This document shows positions 36,582-48,420 of a stretch of DNA of 64,000 nucleotides, piece by piece (the stretch's first letter is position 1; every line of letters begins with the position of its first letter). The translations under genes and the position numbers were made by a program. The stretch covers positions 48,013,590 through 48,077,589 of the forward strand of contig CM031611.1 of assembly GCA_018398815.1 (NCBI GenBank), written 5' to 3'. The stretch comes from Conus ventricosus. Its lineage: Eukaryota > Mollusca > Gastropoda > Neogastropoda > Conidae. A model generated the notes under the pieces. The model searched no databases. It had not been told where the DNA came from and worked only from the letters and a program-made list of their open reading frames with translations.

Positions 36582-36751
36582 CCCTGCGGTGACATGGCGG
36601 GGCATGGTTCGGCCCATGAGGAGGTAACCCTCCACCAGGTGGACGCAGTAGTCGACGGAGGAGCCCACCAGGATGGACAGGGACACGGCCTCCACAGCCC
36701 CCATGTGCCACCCCGCCATGAAGAAGATGGCCACCACCAGACTGATCAGGG
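36582..36751 (-). CDS. DISP3: DISP3-like gene exon with TM9 end and TM10 (GSSVDYCVH)
   Basis: This 170-nt exon encodes ALISLVVAIFFMAGWHMG, then a helix containing VGSSVDYCVHLVEGY, ending HVTAG. GSSVDYCVH is the TM10 signature of Dispatched proteins. The buried Asp in it corresponds to the RND-family acidic residue implicated in cation-driven transport (family knowledge). The acceptor is TTGCAG at 36,752 and the exon starts with two bases completing a GCC codon begun in the previous exon. The donor is GTGAGG at 36,581, phase 0. Both phases match the neighbouring exons. A (CA)n-type tract (transcript strand) lies a few tens of bases upstream of the acceptor. Confidence 0.95.
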
Positions 36752-38413
36752 CTGCAACACCACAATGGACCATGTGTATGTGTGTGTATGTGTGTGTGTG
36801 TGTGTGAGGGGGGAGGGGTCACTGCATGAGAATCACATCAGGTCTTCTCAAAATATTATTATTAATTAGAAAGCGGAGTAGGTGTGTATGTGAGTGCGCA
36901 CTGGGGAGGGGAGGGCGGGTATCGATGTAGGAAAATCACTTAAGCCTTTATAAAATATCATACTAACAATACTGGCAAACCCTGTGTACAGGGTCACTGA
37001 CCATACTGGCACTGGTTTCAATCAAGAGTTGTTAATCATGTTTATTTTATCTCTCTCTCGCTCTCTCCTACACATTGACTGTTATACTTAGAGTAGTCAG
37101 CCCACAGTTTGACAGGCATTGCTTTTCAACACTTTTAGAAACTTCTGAATAAAAGAGCTTCTCTAAAGATTCTGCACCCATAGTTAAATAACTGAAAGGG
37201 AAATGCATTTACTTCTTCTTTTCCATGAATTCAATTAATTTTCTGTCAAACTATACCCGATAACTTGTAAGAAAGATAAACAACAATCAGAATATTGCTT
37301 TTGCACAAATGTCTAAGAACTGAAAGTATCCCAACATGTCGCTGATTGATACCAGGTATACCCAAACATGTTGCTAACTGGAACCAAGTATACCCAATCA
37401 CACCCACACATAATCTCCCTAATCTGGAAGCTACTAAAATGATTTTTTTAATGCTCAGGATTTCTAGTTTACATCATAACACAGGCAGTCAGATAAAATG
37501 TGACACTGGTTGCACTACTGTCACAAAAAGGATGATACATAACAACCACATAATGTGACACTAACACCACAGTCCCACATGGACAATACATAGCAGCCAC
37601 ACAATGTGGCAATCATACCACAAAAAAAAAAAAAAAAAAAAAAAACCACACACACACAATACAGTGACAATGACTTTCTCCACACATCTCCCTGCCTTCA
37701 ACACAGTCACAAATCACATCATGTTGCTTTAAGCCCTGCTGACCACAAAAGCTGTATTAAAAAAAATTTTTAAATGAGAGAATTAAAATGCGAAGTTAAA
37801 ACTCAATGCCAGTTATTTCTTTAAATCAAAAGAAAGGCCAAAAAAAAAAAAAAGAAAAAAAGAAAAGAGTCTGTCGCACTCAAGTTAAAATCAAATCTTC
37901 TCAAAAACATATCCTAAAAGTTAGTTTCAAAGCGTGGTGACCGAGGATGGAAGTTGAAGCAAATCTTAAAAAGAAAGGGTATTGGTTATGCACGACAATA
38001 CAAACAAACAGATTACAGGACAAAACACAATTCTTTTCAACCTCTTCGGTCTTCTTCAGGCAAAACAAACAACATTTAGGACAATGAAAACACAGAACGA
38101 GCGACCACTTCTCATATTCGGCGCAAAATGGGTGTTGGATGAAAACAAGGCCATTGAGAAGGGGACCACGCGAGTTGAAATAATAATGATGACAATAATA
38201 ATAATGGTTACACTGTTTTCTTTCAAAAACTCAAAAATCAAATCCAGGGAACATCCCAGAACAAGGTCTTCCTTGAGCTTGCCGTAAAGTCTTTATGTCT
38301 GACATCATGCAGCTCCCTACATTCAATTACATTCTTGATCCAATGGCGAGACGTTTATCACATGGGATGCAAATGCAGCCACCAAAAAAAAAAAAATGGT
38401 AGCCAGTCCTCAC
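36752..38413 (-). other. DISP3-like gene intron, no further content recognised
   Basis: Contains (CA)n on the transcript strand near its 3' end, an A-run at 37,621-37,645 and otherwise unremarkable AT-rich sequence. Confidence 0.75.
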
Positions 38414-38546
38414 CGATGATGGTGACGGTGATGATGAGCAGCATGAGGACATGCCCAGTGAAGATGGCCACAGAGCACATGCAGACCACCAGGGACAGCA
38501 CCACGCTGTACACCGCACTGTTGACCGCCACCACCTCCATCAGCAC
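38414..38546 (-). CDS. DISP3: DISP3-like gene exon, TM8 and TM9
   Basis: This 133-nt exon starts in phase 0 (GTG CTG ATG GAG after CACCAG) and ends with one base of a codon before GTGAGG. It encodes VLMEVVAVNSAVYSVV, a hydrophobic helix (LSLVVCMCSVAIFTG) and the start of the next helix (HVLMLLIITVTII). In Dispatched proteins this region opens the second six-helix block, directly after the second extracellular loop. The one-base overhang (G) plus the CC starting the next exon gives an Ala codon, so the reading frame is continuous. Confidence 0.92.
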
Positions 38547-39700
38547 CTGGTGCCACCACACACATGTTAATAGGGTCACGCCCTTCCACTTTGGGTCAAT
38601 CACAACTTCACATGGTCAATACATATCCTTTCCATCAAAATTTCCAGGATTTATCAAGTATTTCCTAAGACCCCTGCTCCTACAGCCATCGACCTTCTTC
38701 TTTGAGTGCAAGTACCTCAGCGGTGTACCGATGACTTTGTTCATTTTATACAGCAAGTGCAGGTACACAGTAGTAACTTGCCCACTGTTACGCCTAGAAG
38801 ACAAATGATTTTTGAACATTTTAGGGCTTGTCATTAAATAATTCAGGAACCTTAAAAAATATCAATAACCTTTTTCTTTTGATTCCATTGTGCAGTTTTC
38901 ATTTGTGATAAGATTAACAAAACAGAGGGTTTTCAGTTGCCAATTTGTTATGCACCGACTGCCATCTAATCTTACATGGTTTTCTCTTTATTCTGCTGAA
39001 CACCCTGAGAATAGCCTTCATTTTGAGGCTATCAGACTTGTCACATGTGAACAATCCAACACTTAACATGTTCATATGTGTAATTCTTCCCCGCATATAT
39101 ACTGATGAACAGTACAAACATTGTAAGCATTCTGAGCACACCTACCTTTCAGACTTTTACATTTTGATTATCAGTTTTACAAATCGCAGAAATTTACAAG
39201 TAGCGTTCATGAATAATCTGCTTGAGCATTTCAAAAGTTAATAACTATGCATGAAAGAGAAGGAAAATCCTGTGGTCTTACTGCGGTCACAGGGTCTAAG
39301 CGGGCTGCATATGTCCCTTTGAGAGGTTAAGAAGGGGTCATGGGGCAACGCCCCAAAACCTGTAGAGTTTTTGCAATTCATGAGCTCTAAAATGGCATTT
39401 CCTGGCACTTATGACATCATTTCAACAGCAGAAATCCTCCACAGTAAAAAGCGCACCATTTAACCAAGAATCATTCCATGTATATACAGCACTATATATA
39501 TATCATGCACGCACGCATGCGAGCACACACACGGCGCACCCCTGAAACGCATACATTCACCCACCAACCTTTTACAACCTTCCCTCCATTCCTAGTTCAC
39601 ACATCCACAACACAGCACAGACTCCCACATCCACATCTCATTCACTGCCTACCCCCTCTCTCCCTACAATATCTTCATAGCACTCACTCTCATCCCAATC

Positions 39701-39714
39701 TCTACACGCACGCA

Positions 39715-39746
<32 letters not shown>

Positions 39747-39770
39747 CACACACCACACACACACACACAC
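39701..39770. repeat. (CA)n microsatellite just inside an intron
   Basis: (GCAC)n and (CA)n; on the transcript strand (TG)n starts about 15 nt after the donor at 39,784. Confidence 0.95.
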
Positions 39771-39784
39771 ATCCTCACCCATAC

Positions 39785-39928
39785 CTTTTTCCAGAACTCT
39801 GACGTCTGGTAGATGGACCGCAGGGGGGAGTCTTTACTCAGGATGTTGTCCTTCACGTGAACAACAAACTTCTCCCAGGCCAGGTACTTCTTGTAGGCCT
39901 CAAAGTAACTCTCTCCTTTGGACACCGT
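39785..39928 (-). CDS. DISP3: DISP3-like gene exon, end of second luminal loop
   Basis: This 144-nt exon is exactly 48 codons, phase 0 at both ends. It encodes TVSKGESYFEAYKKYLAWEK and continues to YQTSEFWKK. The acceptor is CTTTACAACAG and the donor is GTATGG. The pattern 'KGxSxFxxYxxYLxWExF...FQTxExWK' matches the membrane-proximal part of the second extracellular loop of DISP3 as I recall it. A (TG)n tract on the transcript strand begins about 15 nt into the following intron. Confidence 0.9.
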
Positions 39929-40635
39929 CTGTTGTAAAGGTACCAGTCAAAAAATTTTTCTTTTTTTTTAAATGAAAACATACCATTTTAATTGAGATGG
40001 GGAGTTAACTATTGTACTCTGTGATAAGCTAATTATTTTTACCTTGTCAACCTAGCGCAAGTTGTGACCAGTCAGCTCACTCTTTTTGGTCAAATTTCTT
40101 TTGGTTAAAACAGCTGTCACCCCATCGTATGCTTCTGGTATACAGTGCGCTTCCACCTCTGCTTCCTTCCACTCAATGAGACACTAAAGGTTTGTTTTTT
40201 TTTAATTAAAAAAAAATCCCATGTACATAACAGCAATGCTAGCAAGAATGAACAGCCAGGAACTGGAGTTTGACAGTGGAAGCATCATTAGCCATACAGG
40301 GCGAACAGCAACAGACCTCCCCATTTGGATGTCATGTACCGTACTACGTCATGGTTATTCAAAATTCGAAGCAAGAGAAGGAGGGTGCATAAAACAGAAA
40401 AAAATAAGTATACTACAGACTGGTAGTAAGATCTTCTGCAGATAACTTACAACAGTGACAGTCACAAAATGTGGCCAAACAGAGCCTGTAAACTGGTCAG
40501 AACTTTGACATGGTACAGTGCACTACGCGTATACGCCAAACATGGAATTCGATATGCCAGCAAGGAAAAAAATACATGTATACATACATGTAAACAATTG
40601 CAGATGCACATGCAAGCACAGCAGATGCAAACATG

Positions 40636-40754
40636 CACACACACACACACACACAGATTCAAACACACACACACACACACCAACACACACAAGCGCACAC
40701 ACACACACACACAAACACGCATGCACACACACAACAGGTGCGTATGCACAAATA

Positions 40755-40800
<46 letters not shown>
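40636..40800. repeat. (CA)n compound microsatellite just inside an intron
   Basis: On the transcript strand (TG)n starts about 15 nt after the donor at 40,814 and continues with interruptions for 160 nt. Confidence 0.95.
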
Positions 40801-40803
<3 letters not shown>

Positions 40804-40814
40804 GTGTCACCAAC

Positions 40815-40972
40815 CGACTCAAAGGCGAAGGCCAGCCAAATGATCTTGCCCTCTGCACTGACACTGGCCTCTGCATGAGAGGGAGCCTCATGATTGTAAA
40901 TAGTCAATGTCTTGGGCAAGTTCCTGCACTCGCTGATACTATCCAACAAATGGCTCAGAGCATGGGGTAAAT
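40815..40972 (-). CDS. DISP3: DISP3-like gene exon, second luminal loop
   Basis: This 158-nt exon opens after TGTTTCAG with two bases completing a codon, then reads [17 protein letters not shown], and ends [11 protein letters not shown] before a donor GTTGGT. The ending 'AFES' followed by 'TVSKGES' across the next junction mirrors the family's 'AFESTxxKGxS' segment. The donor is weaker than consensus (GTTGGT), and a stronger-looking GTGACA follows 4 nt downstream. The first choice keeps phase 0 with the next exon. A 43-nt (TG)n tract starts about 15 nt into the intron. Confidence 0.87.
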
Positions 40973-41049
40973 CTGAAACAAAAATGAAAAAAAGGTGACA
41001 CTGTTGCTGATTCGCCTCAGCGATGCTCAGTGGTGCCTGCTCTGATCCA

Positions 41050-41400
41050 ACAAATGCAGGTCACCTACTATCACCTATCCTAGAGTCTTGAAGACCATTG
41101 GGGTGCCACGGAAGACTTTGCAACCAGCTTCCTCCACTCCTCCCAGTTCTCAGACACTCTTTTAGGCAGTTAGCTGAGTGTGAGGCCAGTCCATGCACTG
41201 ATGTTGTCCTCCCATCTCTTTCTTTGTCTTCCTTTCCTTCTGCCTCCTTGCACAGTTCATTTTTGAATGGTTTTGGCAAGTCCTGTTGATCTTAATACAA
41301 TGACCATACCATCTCATTTCCCTTCTTTTCACGGTGGATAACAGGTCTTTGTACAGTCCAATGGCTTGCCTTACTCTACTCTGGACCTCCAAGTTGGTGA
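41050..41400 (-). mobile_element. LINE remnant, C-terminal end of an endonuclease-reverse transcriptase ORF
   Basis: The minus frame at 41,162-41,392 reads VKRREMRWYGHCIKINRTCQ, then MNCARRQKERKTKKEMGGQH. A second frame continues LKECLRTGRSGGSWLQSLPW and HPNGLQDSRIGD. This is the common C-terminal signature 'VKRRKLxWYGHV...GRRKGRQKKRWEDNI' of endonuclease/RT retroposons, with frameshifts. A dead fragment inside an intron of the DISP3-like gene. Confidence 0.85.
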
Positions 41401-42334
41401 TGTGGTCTGTGTGTGATTATGAGTGCCAAGGATCGTCCAGACCCTTGGTCACCTACTAAGCTCCTTGCAAACAACAATAATTCCTTACTCATAGAACCAG
41501 CATGAGTGAGTATTTCCGCCTTCTGCTGGGCATCATCATGCCCATCCAATGACAGTTTCCACAAATTCCAGGAGCTTCTTGTGCCGATGATTTTGACACA
41601 AACTCACCATGGATTCAGAAATGGAGAGGAAACTGAAACTGATGTCACAGCCAGAGCACCAAATAAAGGCCCACAGAATAACAAATAATCTGTGCCTGCA
41701 TCCAAAGATATGCTGAAGTGTAGAATACATCAGTAATGTACAAAAGGAGCAAAGATAACAAAGACATGTATGAATATGAAGACTTCACAGAAGATAGTCT
41801 GAACACACAAAAAAAGCATTTTGTCAAAAAAATATAAACATAATTTTCCAGGAAAAAAAAAGTCTTTTTAAAAAATAAAGCTTAAGATCAAAACCTGGAA
41901 TCACTACACTTTAGAGTCATTCACAAGATTATTTCTCAAAGTGCTCTATAATTTTGATACCATGGATATAACACAATCACAACTTTCTATTCCCATATTG
42001 GTCCAAACAATCAAAGCTGAAGTATGGAAACAAAAGTGCTTTTCAAGTTTCTGGAAATCCAATGACAAAGTGTAAATCAAATATAGTTCCAAAGGTGGAA
42101 ACATGCAATCCTTAAAAAAACAGTCTTCACATGGAGGGAGTCTCAGAATCTGTCTGGAACATGGAGAAAAACAACAACAAACAGTTCCAGTGAACACACA
42201 CACACACAGCACACGCACACGCATGCAGGCATGCGCACACACTCACACACAAGTATTGGAAGAGTCTGTGATGAGACTATATATTGACTGCTGGTCAGGA
42301 GGGGGGACATATGAAGGAGAGGAGGGGGGGGGGG

Positions 42335-42605
42335 GTCTTTAGTCGGTGTTTATACGGTAAGCCTTCATTATGGTCTTTTTTTAATGGATCTTTCTTGGGA
42401 GAATCTTTTTTGGGAAATCTTTCTTTGATGGGTCATAATCTGAGAGTCTTTCTCAGGCGAGTCTTTACTGGGAGAGAATCTTTCTTGGGAGGGTCTTTGT
42501 TGGGGAATCCTTCTTGAGAGCCACTTTGTTGGGACGGTCTGTTACAGGGAGGGAGTCTTTCTTGGAAAGATCTTTGTTGAGAGGGTCTGTACTGGATGAG
42601 TCTTT
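42335..42605. repeat. Degenerate ~15-bp minisatellite
   Basis: The phrase GAGTCTTTCTTGGGAG and close variants recur about every 14-17 bp. It keeps frames partly open on both strands but is not coding. A G run precedes it at 42,326-42,336. Confidence 0.85.
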
Positions 42606-42876
42606 CCAAATGAAATCAAGAGTCAGCTGATATCCACTTAAATAGAAATTCAGTTTTAATATCTGACACAAGACACAATGACTGAATGAGGGTTTAGCAG
42701 AGGGTTAGCACGGATGAAACATTTCAAAATTGTAACTGAAACAGGTTGTAACCATTAAAAATGCGTGTTCTTGACACGTCACGGACAGTCATATATACTA
42801 TAAAAGACAATTCCCTCACAGTAACACACACAAAATTACACACACACACACACACACACAAAATCCCTACACTTAC

Positions 42877-43030
42877 GGCGTGGCAGACACTGGGCACTAC
42901 CATTCTTGACCAGTTCCATGTTGTCAGCAAAGGCATGACAGACACGGCACAGTTCTCGCAGGTGATCCATTTTGAGGTTCTGCAGGTCGCCCACCTCGTC
43001 AGCAAAACGCTGGTCAAACGTCGCCTTGCC
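42877..43030 (-). CDS. DISP3: DISP3-like gene exon, second luminal loop (FADEVGDLQ...CHAFADN)
   Basis: This 154-nt exon starts in phase 0 after CCTTAAAG and ends one base into a codon at a consensus donor GTAAGT. It encodes GKATFDQRFADEVGDLQNLK, then LRELCRVCHAFADN and SAQCLPR. The CxxC-like 'LCRVCHAFADN...LVKNGSAQCLP' corresponds to 'LCxxCKAIAxN...LVKPGGAQCLP' in DISP3. Its 5' boundary is the parent of a decaying tandem array in the upstream intron (43,031-43,700), annotated separately. A (TG)n tract lies about 17 nt downstream of the donor. Confidence 0.9.
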
Positions 43031-43700
43031 CTTTAAGGAAGCATGGGTACTCGGTCACATCATCTACACAACCCCCTCATCAGCAAAATGCTGGTCAAAT
43101 ATCACTTTGCCATACGGAAACATGGGTACCCAGTCACACTTCTACACAAACCCCTCATCAGCAAAATGCTGATCAAAATATCGCCTTGCTCTAAGGAATC
43201 ATGGGTGCTTAAGTCACACACCTACACAACCACGTCATCAGCAAAATGCTGGACAAATGTCGTCTTGCCCTAAAGAAACAGGGGTACTCAAATCACATAT
43301 CTACACAAACCCCTTATCAGCAAAATCCTGATCAAATGTCACCTTGCCCTTGAGAAAAATATGTACTCTGTCCTTCATCTATACCTCCACCTTGCTGGCA
43401 AAATGCTAGCCATGTATGACCTTGCCCAGGGGTAACATGTCATCTATTCCCACGCTTCATTAGGAAAACACAGGTCAAAGGTGGCCTTGCCATAAAAAAA
43501 AAACCTTTTGTATCAGCTACACATCTACACCCCCACCTTGTCAGCTGAATGCTGTTTGGATACAGCCTTGCCCTAGTGAAACACAAATCACACATTATTC
43601 TCCATACCAACACTCCCTTATCACCTCATTAAAAATGCTGGTAAATGAAGACTTGTCAAAGGGAACTCAACAACTCCCACAGTTTATCAGCAAAATACCA
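43031..43700 (-). repeat. Decaying ~80-bp tandem array of a DISP3-like intron-exon boundary
   Basis: The 5' part of the exon at 42,877-43,030, with its splice acceptor, recurs upstream about eight times. The plus-strand anchor CAGCAAAA lies at 43,000 (exon), 43,081, 43,159, 43,239 and 43,318, then at degraded sites near 43,397, 43,460, 43,541, 43,628 and 43,688. Translated minus-strand units resemble KATFDQRFADEVG, for example KVIFDQHFADEG and KTTFVQHFADDV. Acceptor-like AG before GGCAAGG or AGCAAGG is kept at 43,191, 43,270, 43,349 and 43,573. Confidence 0.9.
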
Positions 43701-43984
43701 GTAAAACATTGTTCACATAACCATGCCTGCTCATGTCAAAGTTATGAAGATGCAAGTATGTATATCTACATATCTGTGCATCTGTTGACTGCTGTCTTGT
43801 GTCCTGGAATGTTTGAGCGCACGTATGCTCGATCATCTGCTTGTGTTGTGCATGTACATTACCCTCATGACAGCTTAAAAAAATTGGGTGCTATAAGTAT
43901 TCAACAATATCTTTAAATGCCACTCTTCTTTTTCTTTCTTTTTAATCATCAGTTGTGCTTCAGTGTTCTTTGTCAAGTCTGTGT

Positions 43985-44520
43985 CTCATGGACCTGGTTG
44001 AAGCTAGAAAATATCATGAAAGGAAGCACAGAGTACAAGCCTGTCATAAAGACTCAGATCAGAATGAAACTCTAAAGTCTGAAATTCTGTGGCTCATCTG
44101 GCTGGATCTGCTCTTATGGTAACCTCGGTTTAAATTTTTTCCATTCAATTTCCATGCGTCAAGGTGGGGCTTACATTAAGGCACTGGCAAGATTTCATGG
44201 GCAAAGTCAGTGGATGGATACAGGTGTGCCTCAAGCAGGAGAAACTCTCTCACGCTGGCTCCGCTGCAATGAAATTTTCGTTTTCAGTCGGGGAGTGATA
44301 GGTAGTGAGACACTAGAACAGACTCCACTGAACATCAAAAATGAGCCCACAGCAATGCAGTGTCTCTTCTGGAGATTGCCTCATGAAACTTACCACTGAA
44401 TGCTCCCAGTGGACTGCAGTGCCCAAGCTGTGACACCACACACCAGGATGTGGCTGTGTTTGGGTTTGCCAGAATGAACGCAGAGGAGCTATGCCTCTGA
44501 GAAGGCAAGAAGATGCCATA
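43985..44520 (+). mobile_element. Long tRNA-headed SINE-like element, 5'-truncated old copy
   Basis: Shares with 49,560-50,120 the order: GAAAGGAAGC, CTGTCAT, TCTCACGCTGGCTCCGC, AGCAATGCAGTGTCTC, GATTGCCTC, ACTGAATGCTCCC and ATGCCTCTGAGAAGGC. It is more diverged than the other copies and lacks the tRNA head. It lies in an intron of the DISP3-like gene, opposite to the gene's strand. Confidence 0.78.
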
Positions 44521-44648
44521 GGAAAAAAGAAACCACACGAATACACACTCTACTTTCACCAAAAAGAAAAAATCTTTCTCCTCAGAAGTACTCTTCCCCA
44601 CCTCCCCTCCCCCCACCCCACCCCACCTGCTTCCCTGCCCTTTCTCAC

Positions 44649-44867
44649 CTTGTACTCGTTCAGCACGTGGCCCTCATGAGACACACCATCACGGTTCACG
44701 CCAGTGATGCCAAACACACACGTACACCGTGGCATCAGACTGCAAGATGGGGCGGTTCTTGATGTTGTTGCAGTTCTGTTGTTTGCAAGAGTTGTAGCCC
44801 ACCCCCACTGATTTGCTTCTGCCACCTTCCGTGTTTCCTTGTGGAGAGTTGTCTTCATGTTGCCTCT
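44649..44867 (-). CDS. DISP3: DISP3-like gene exon with a one-base frameshift
   Basis: The exon opens after CTGTCCTCCAG with two bases completing a Glu codon and ends at AAG before GTGAGA, phase 0. The first frame reads ERQHEDNSPQGNTEGG, then GYNSCKQQNCNNIKNRPILQ and SDATVYV. The second frame reads FGITGVNRDGVSHEGHVLNE and YK. Together they match 'GFNPCxxxxC...RPL...VFVVFGIxGVNR' of DISP3. The two frames are joined inside a GTGTGTGTTT run near 44,711-44,722. The exon is 219 nt, and one base fewer would make both its phases agree with its neighbours. I therefore read this as a single inserted base, either an assembly error in a dinucleotide run or a real lesion. Confidence 0.85.
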
Positions 44868-45259
44868 CTGGAGGACAGCAGAGGACAAAGGTTGGGGGCA
44901 ACATCTCCAGACACCACACAGCGGTGACAGGAATGAAACATGGCTCCATCGACTAAACCCACTAATCTTGATCCACGCGTGATGGATCAACCCACAGTCA
45001 AAAACCCAGTGAACAAAATACAAACTCGATCAGTCTAAAGCAAGAAAAAGTGCAGTCCCTAAGTCAAACTGTCCTCTATGCACTGAGCTATTCTGGTATA
45101 TGGCATTTTCTGTTGTTCTTGCACTTACAGTCTGTTTGCTGGTTGACATCTGTGACTGAAACTTTTTACTTCATTACACTGGTTTTGTGCATCATGTTCT
45201 GCTCATGTAAAGTAATGTTGGCTATGCCAACCATCCCTTTACTCTGAGGACACTTTGTC

Positions 45260-46190
45260 ACAATTCATCTGTGTTGCACAGGATCAGAGAAAAATAAAAG
45301 TCATCGCCTTGTGCCACACCAACAAATATAGCAGTCAATAAAATGCTGCCTTGTGCCATACTTACAAATATTACAGTTATCAAACATGCTGCCTTGCATA
45401 CATACAAATATTTAAACTATACAAGTAATTAGTACTGTCATCCTATGTCCACAGTACATCAGTTTCGTGTGCTATGTCCTAATATGGTTACAGAAATGTT
45501 CACTTCCTTGTCATACCCATGAAACATGTATATCTTATTAGTATAGGCTACATTACCCTGTCAGATCATAGAAATGTTAAATTTCTGACCATACTCTGAA
45601 ATTTCAAATGACATCATATAGTATGCATCATCCTGTTAAATTGTTTGTCACACAAAAATTTTACATCACATCTGGATAGCATGAATTATCCTCTCTTGGT
45701 CACACAAACATTCGAACTTACTGTCGTCACGCTGGCAAATTTCTCTAAATGTCAAAACAGCGTGCATTGTCCCCTCTTGCTTTCAAACATTTTTTTTAAG
45801 TTATCATCATACTCTGATATATTTCAGTTTACATCAGTATTATCCTCTCTTGGTCATACAGATGTCTAATTTATTGTCATACCACTGACAAATTTCAGTT
45901 TATGTCAGTACAATCCTCTCTTGGTCATACAAATGTCTAATTTATTGTCATGCAACTGACAAATTTCAGTTTATGTCAGTGTAGTGTGCATCCTCTTCCC
46001 ACCACCACTGAAATCTAAAATTCCTTACGATATCCATGGAATTTTCTTTTATCTCTATTGTACGTATAGTATCCATCACAGTCTTTTCATGGTCACAGAT
46101 ATGGTACATTTCCTGTCAGACTGAAATTTTTACAACACAGTCTTTCATGTGCTAATCCATCTCTGCCATTTAAATTTTACATCACATCCT
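45260..46190. repeat. Degenerate ~72-80 bp tandem repeat
   Basis: The clearest pair is TCCTCTCTTGGTCATACA at about 45,843 and 45,914, with shared TTTATTGTCAT and TTTCAGTTTATGTCAGT. Weaker units extend either side. Intronic. Confidence 0.75.
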
Positions 46191-48309
46191 GTTTTTTTAC
46201 ACAATGCATCTAATCAGTAATGAAACACCACTGATGTTTTTCACTGATTATATAAAATATGACTTTCTAACATCATATCATCAAAATCATGGAAAACACT
46301 TCAGGCAAAAGGACTGACTGTTCATGGAATGGAAGTGAAACAGAAGAAATACTAAATGAAAGTGTTGCAAAAGTGTGCTTATCAGAATACATAATACTCA
46401 TAGTTATTACCACCCGCCTGATTTTCTAATCTTAGAGATTTCTTTTCTCAAACAGATGCCTGACAAAACTGTAACGTTTTGTGATGACATTACTGACTTT
46501 TATCATACACTTCACAAACTGCGATTACAGTGGTGCGGCTTTGATCACCTTCTCTTAAAATGAACACTCTCAAACTTGACCTGGCAGTATCACTACATAA
46601 CAACTTGTATCTTTTATGCTGGGTATGAAAAGCAACTAAGAAATTTACCGGGACTGAGTCATATATGATACGATAAAAGAGAGCGCTCATGACAACTCTC
46701 TCTTGTAACGGGCACAGCATTCCAAAGGTAACACAAACAAAGTTTCAACTTGAGGCAAAACCATAAGTTTGATATATTTAAAATCAGGAATAAGATAAAC
46801 TGACAATTTTACACACCCTTTCCCTTCACTTTTTGTGAAAGTACTGCAACCCTGAAGCCCTTTTTCTCAAAATGGCTTCCATACTACTATGGCACTTCGA
46901 AGAATCATAAGTTCAAAGAATCATAACATTTTCCACCACTTCAACGCACAGAAATCCCTCATACACCATTAAAAAGGTCTTTCTCTCCTCTTTCTATTTT
47001 AAGTTTATCTCAGTATCTTCAAAATGTAAATGTATCATTTGGAGGAGGGGGAACACTGATTCACTTATGATCAAACAAATGTCCTTCATTCTTCAAAAAA
47101 CATATCCATAGTATATTTCCTACACAAATGATGAACAATTTGCTTCAGAATCTAGCACAGTAAAACAATTTAACAAACAAATTATAATAACATTAAAAGG
47201 AAAAAGAAATAACACACTTACAGAGATTCCAAATCCGAAAGGTATCCCCCAAAATAACCAATAAAGCAGAACAGAATAACTAAGCATCCATAATTATCCA
47301 ACACAAGAAACACTCATCAAAATCAAACCCAGAGAATGTTAAAAAAAAAACGAAACCAGACGCTTTGAACACTGCATTAGCATTCTAGAAGGGACAGTCT
47401 CCCTATGTAACTGTTTCTGTTACTGAAGACTTTGTGGACAGAAAACAGCAAACCCACTGTAATGTGCTACAATCACACAAGACAGGAGATAATGGAAAAG
47501 TAAGCAACAGAAAGTTAGAAAGAAACACAACTCTAACATTGTCAAGAAAGACCACTGCTCACCACCAAAATGACTCGGCAGCAGTGCGACTGGATAAACT
47601 ATTAATAGCCTCCCCTGAGGACAGCTGACGCTATGGTATTGACAGCTCAAGCCTGTGTGTACACTACTGAGCAGATCTGAAGAAAACTGTCAAGCAGAAG
47701 AGAAGGAGAGCTGAGAAGAGAAAACATTTAGAGTAAATGGGTGGAATGACCCATCTGTACAGTGAACCAACCCAACACATCATCTGCTGAATGCCTGAAG
47801 CCGAAGAAGACTTTCTATTATCATTACTGTTGTCAGATCTGAGTCAAAATTTTGCAAGCATCTGGTTGATGAGAAATGTTATTTATTTAGAAAGAAATCT
47901 GTAATGTTCCTGTTTTAGTTCAACCCTCTCTTTACACCTCAGCTTTCTCTGTGACAGCTGCACAGAACAAGAACATCCACAGTTCTGCAGCAACAATCAG
48001 GTACATCACACTGTCACAACCAGTGACCACTAACATCTCATCCCAATCTTCCACTGCATCTTCATAACCCGCACCAACACCACCACCACCCCACCCCCCA
48101 TTCCCCTACCTCCCTCTCCATCCCCTTAAGTTCCTGTTAAGTCCCCTCCCCTCCTTCAATTGTGTTCATGCTCAACCATGCTCATGTATGTTTGCAGATT
48201 TTCATCCAGTCTCTCGTAACATACATTTTTCTCTTGTTCAATCAAATTTTTCATTTTGTTTCAAACTCAAAAAATAATGCAACAATTAGGAAAACGAACT
48301 TTTTTCGAT

Positions 48310-48420
48310 GCATTCCAAAATTCTGAAATTTTCTGAAGCATTCCAAATTCCAAAATTTGGTTTTAAACATTCTGAAGCATTCCAAATTCCAAAATTTGGT
48401 TTTTAAACATTCTGCAAGAG
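48310..48420. repeat. Short tandem repeat (AAGCATTCCAAATTCCAAAATT)-type
   Basis: About 2.5 copies of a ~42-bp unit containing CATTCCAAATTCCAAAATT. Confidence 0.8.
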
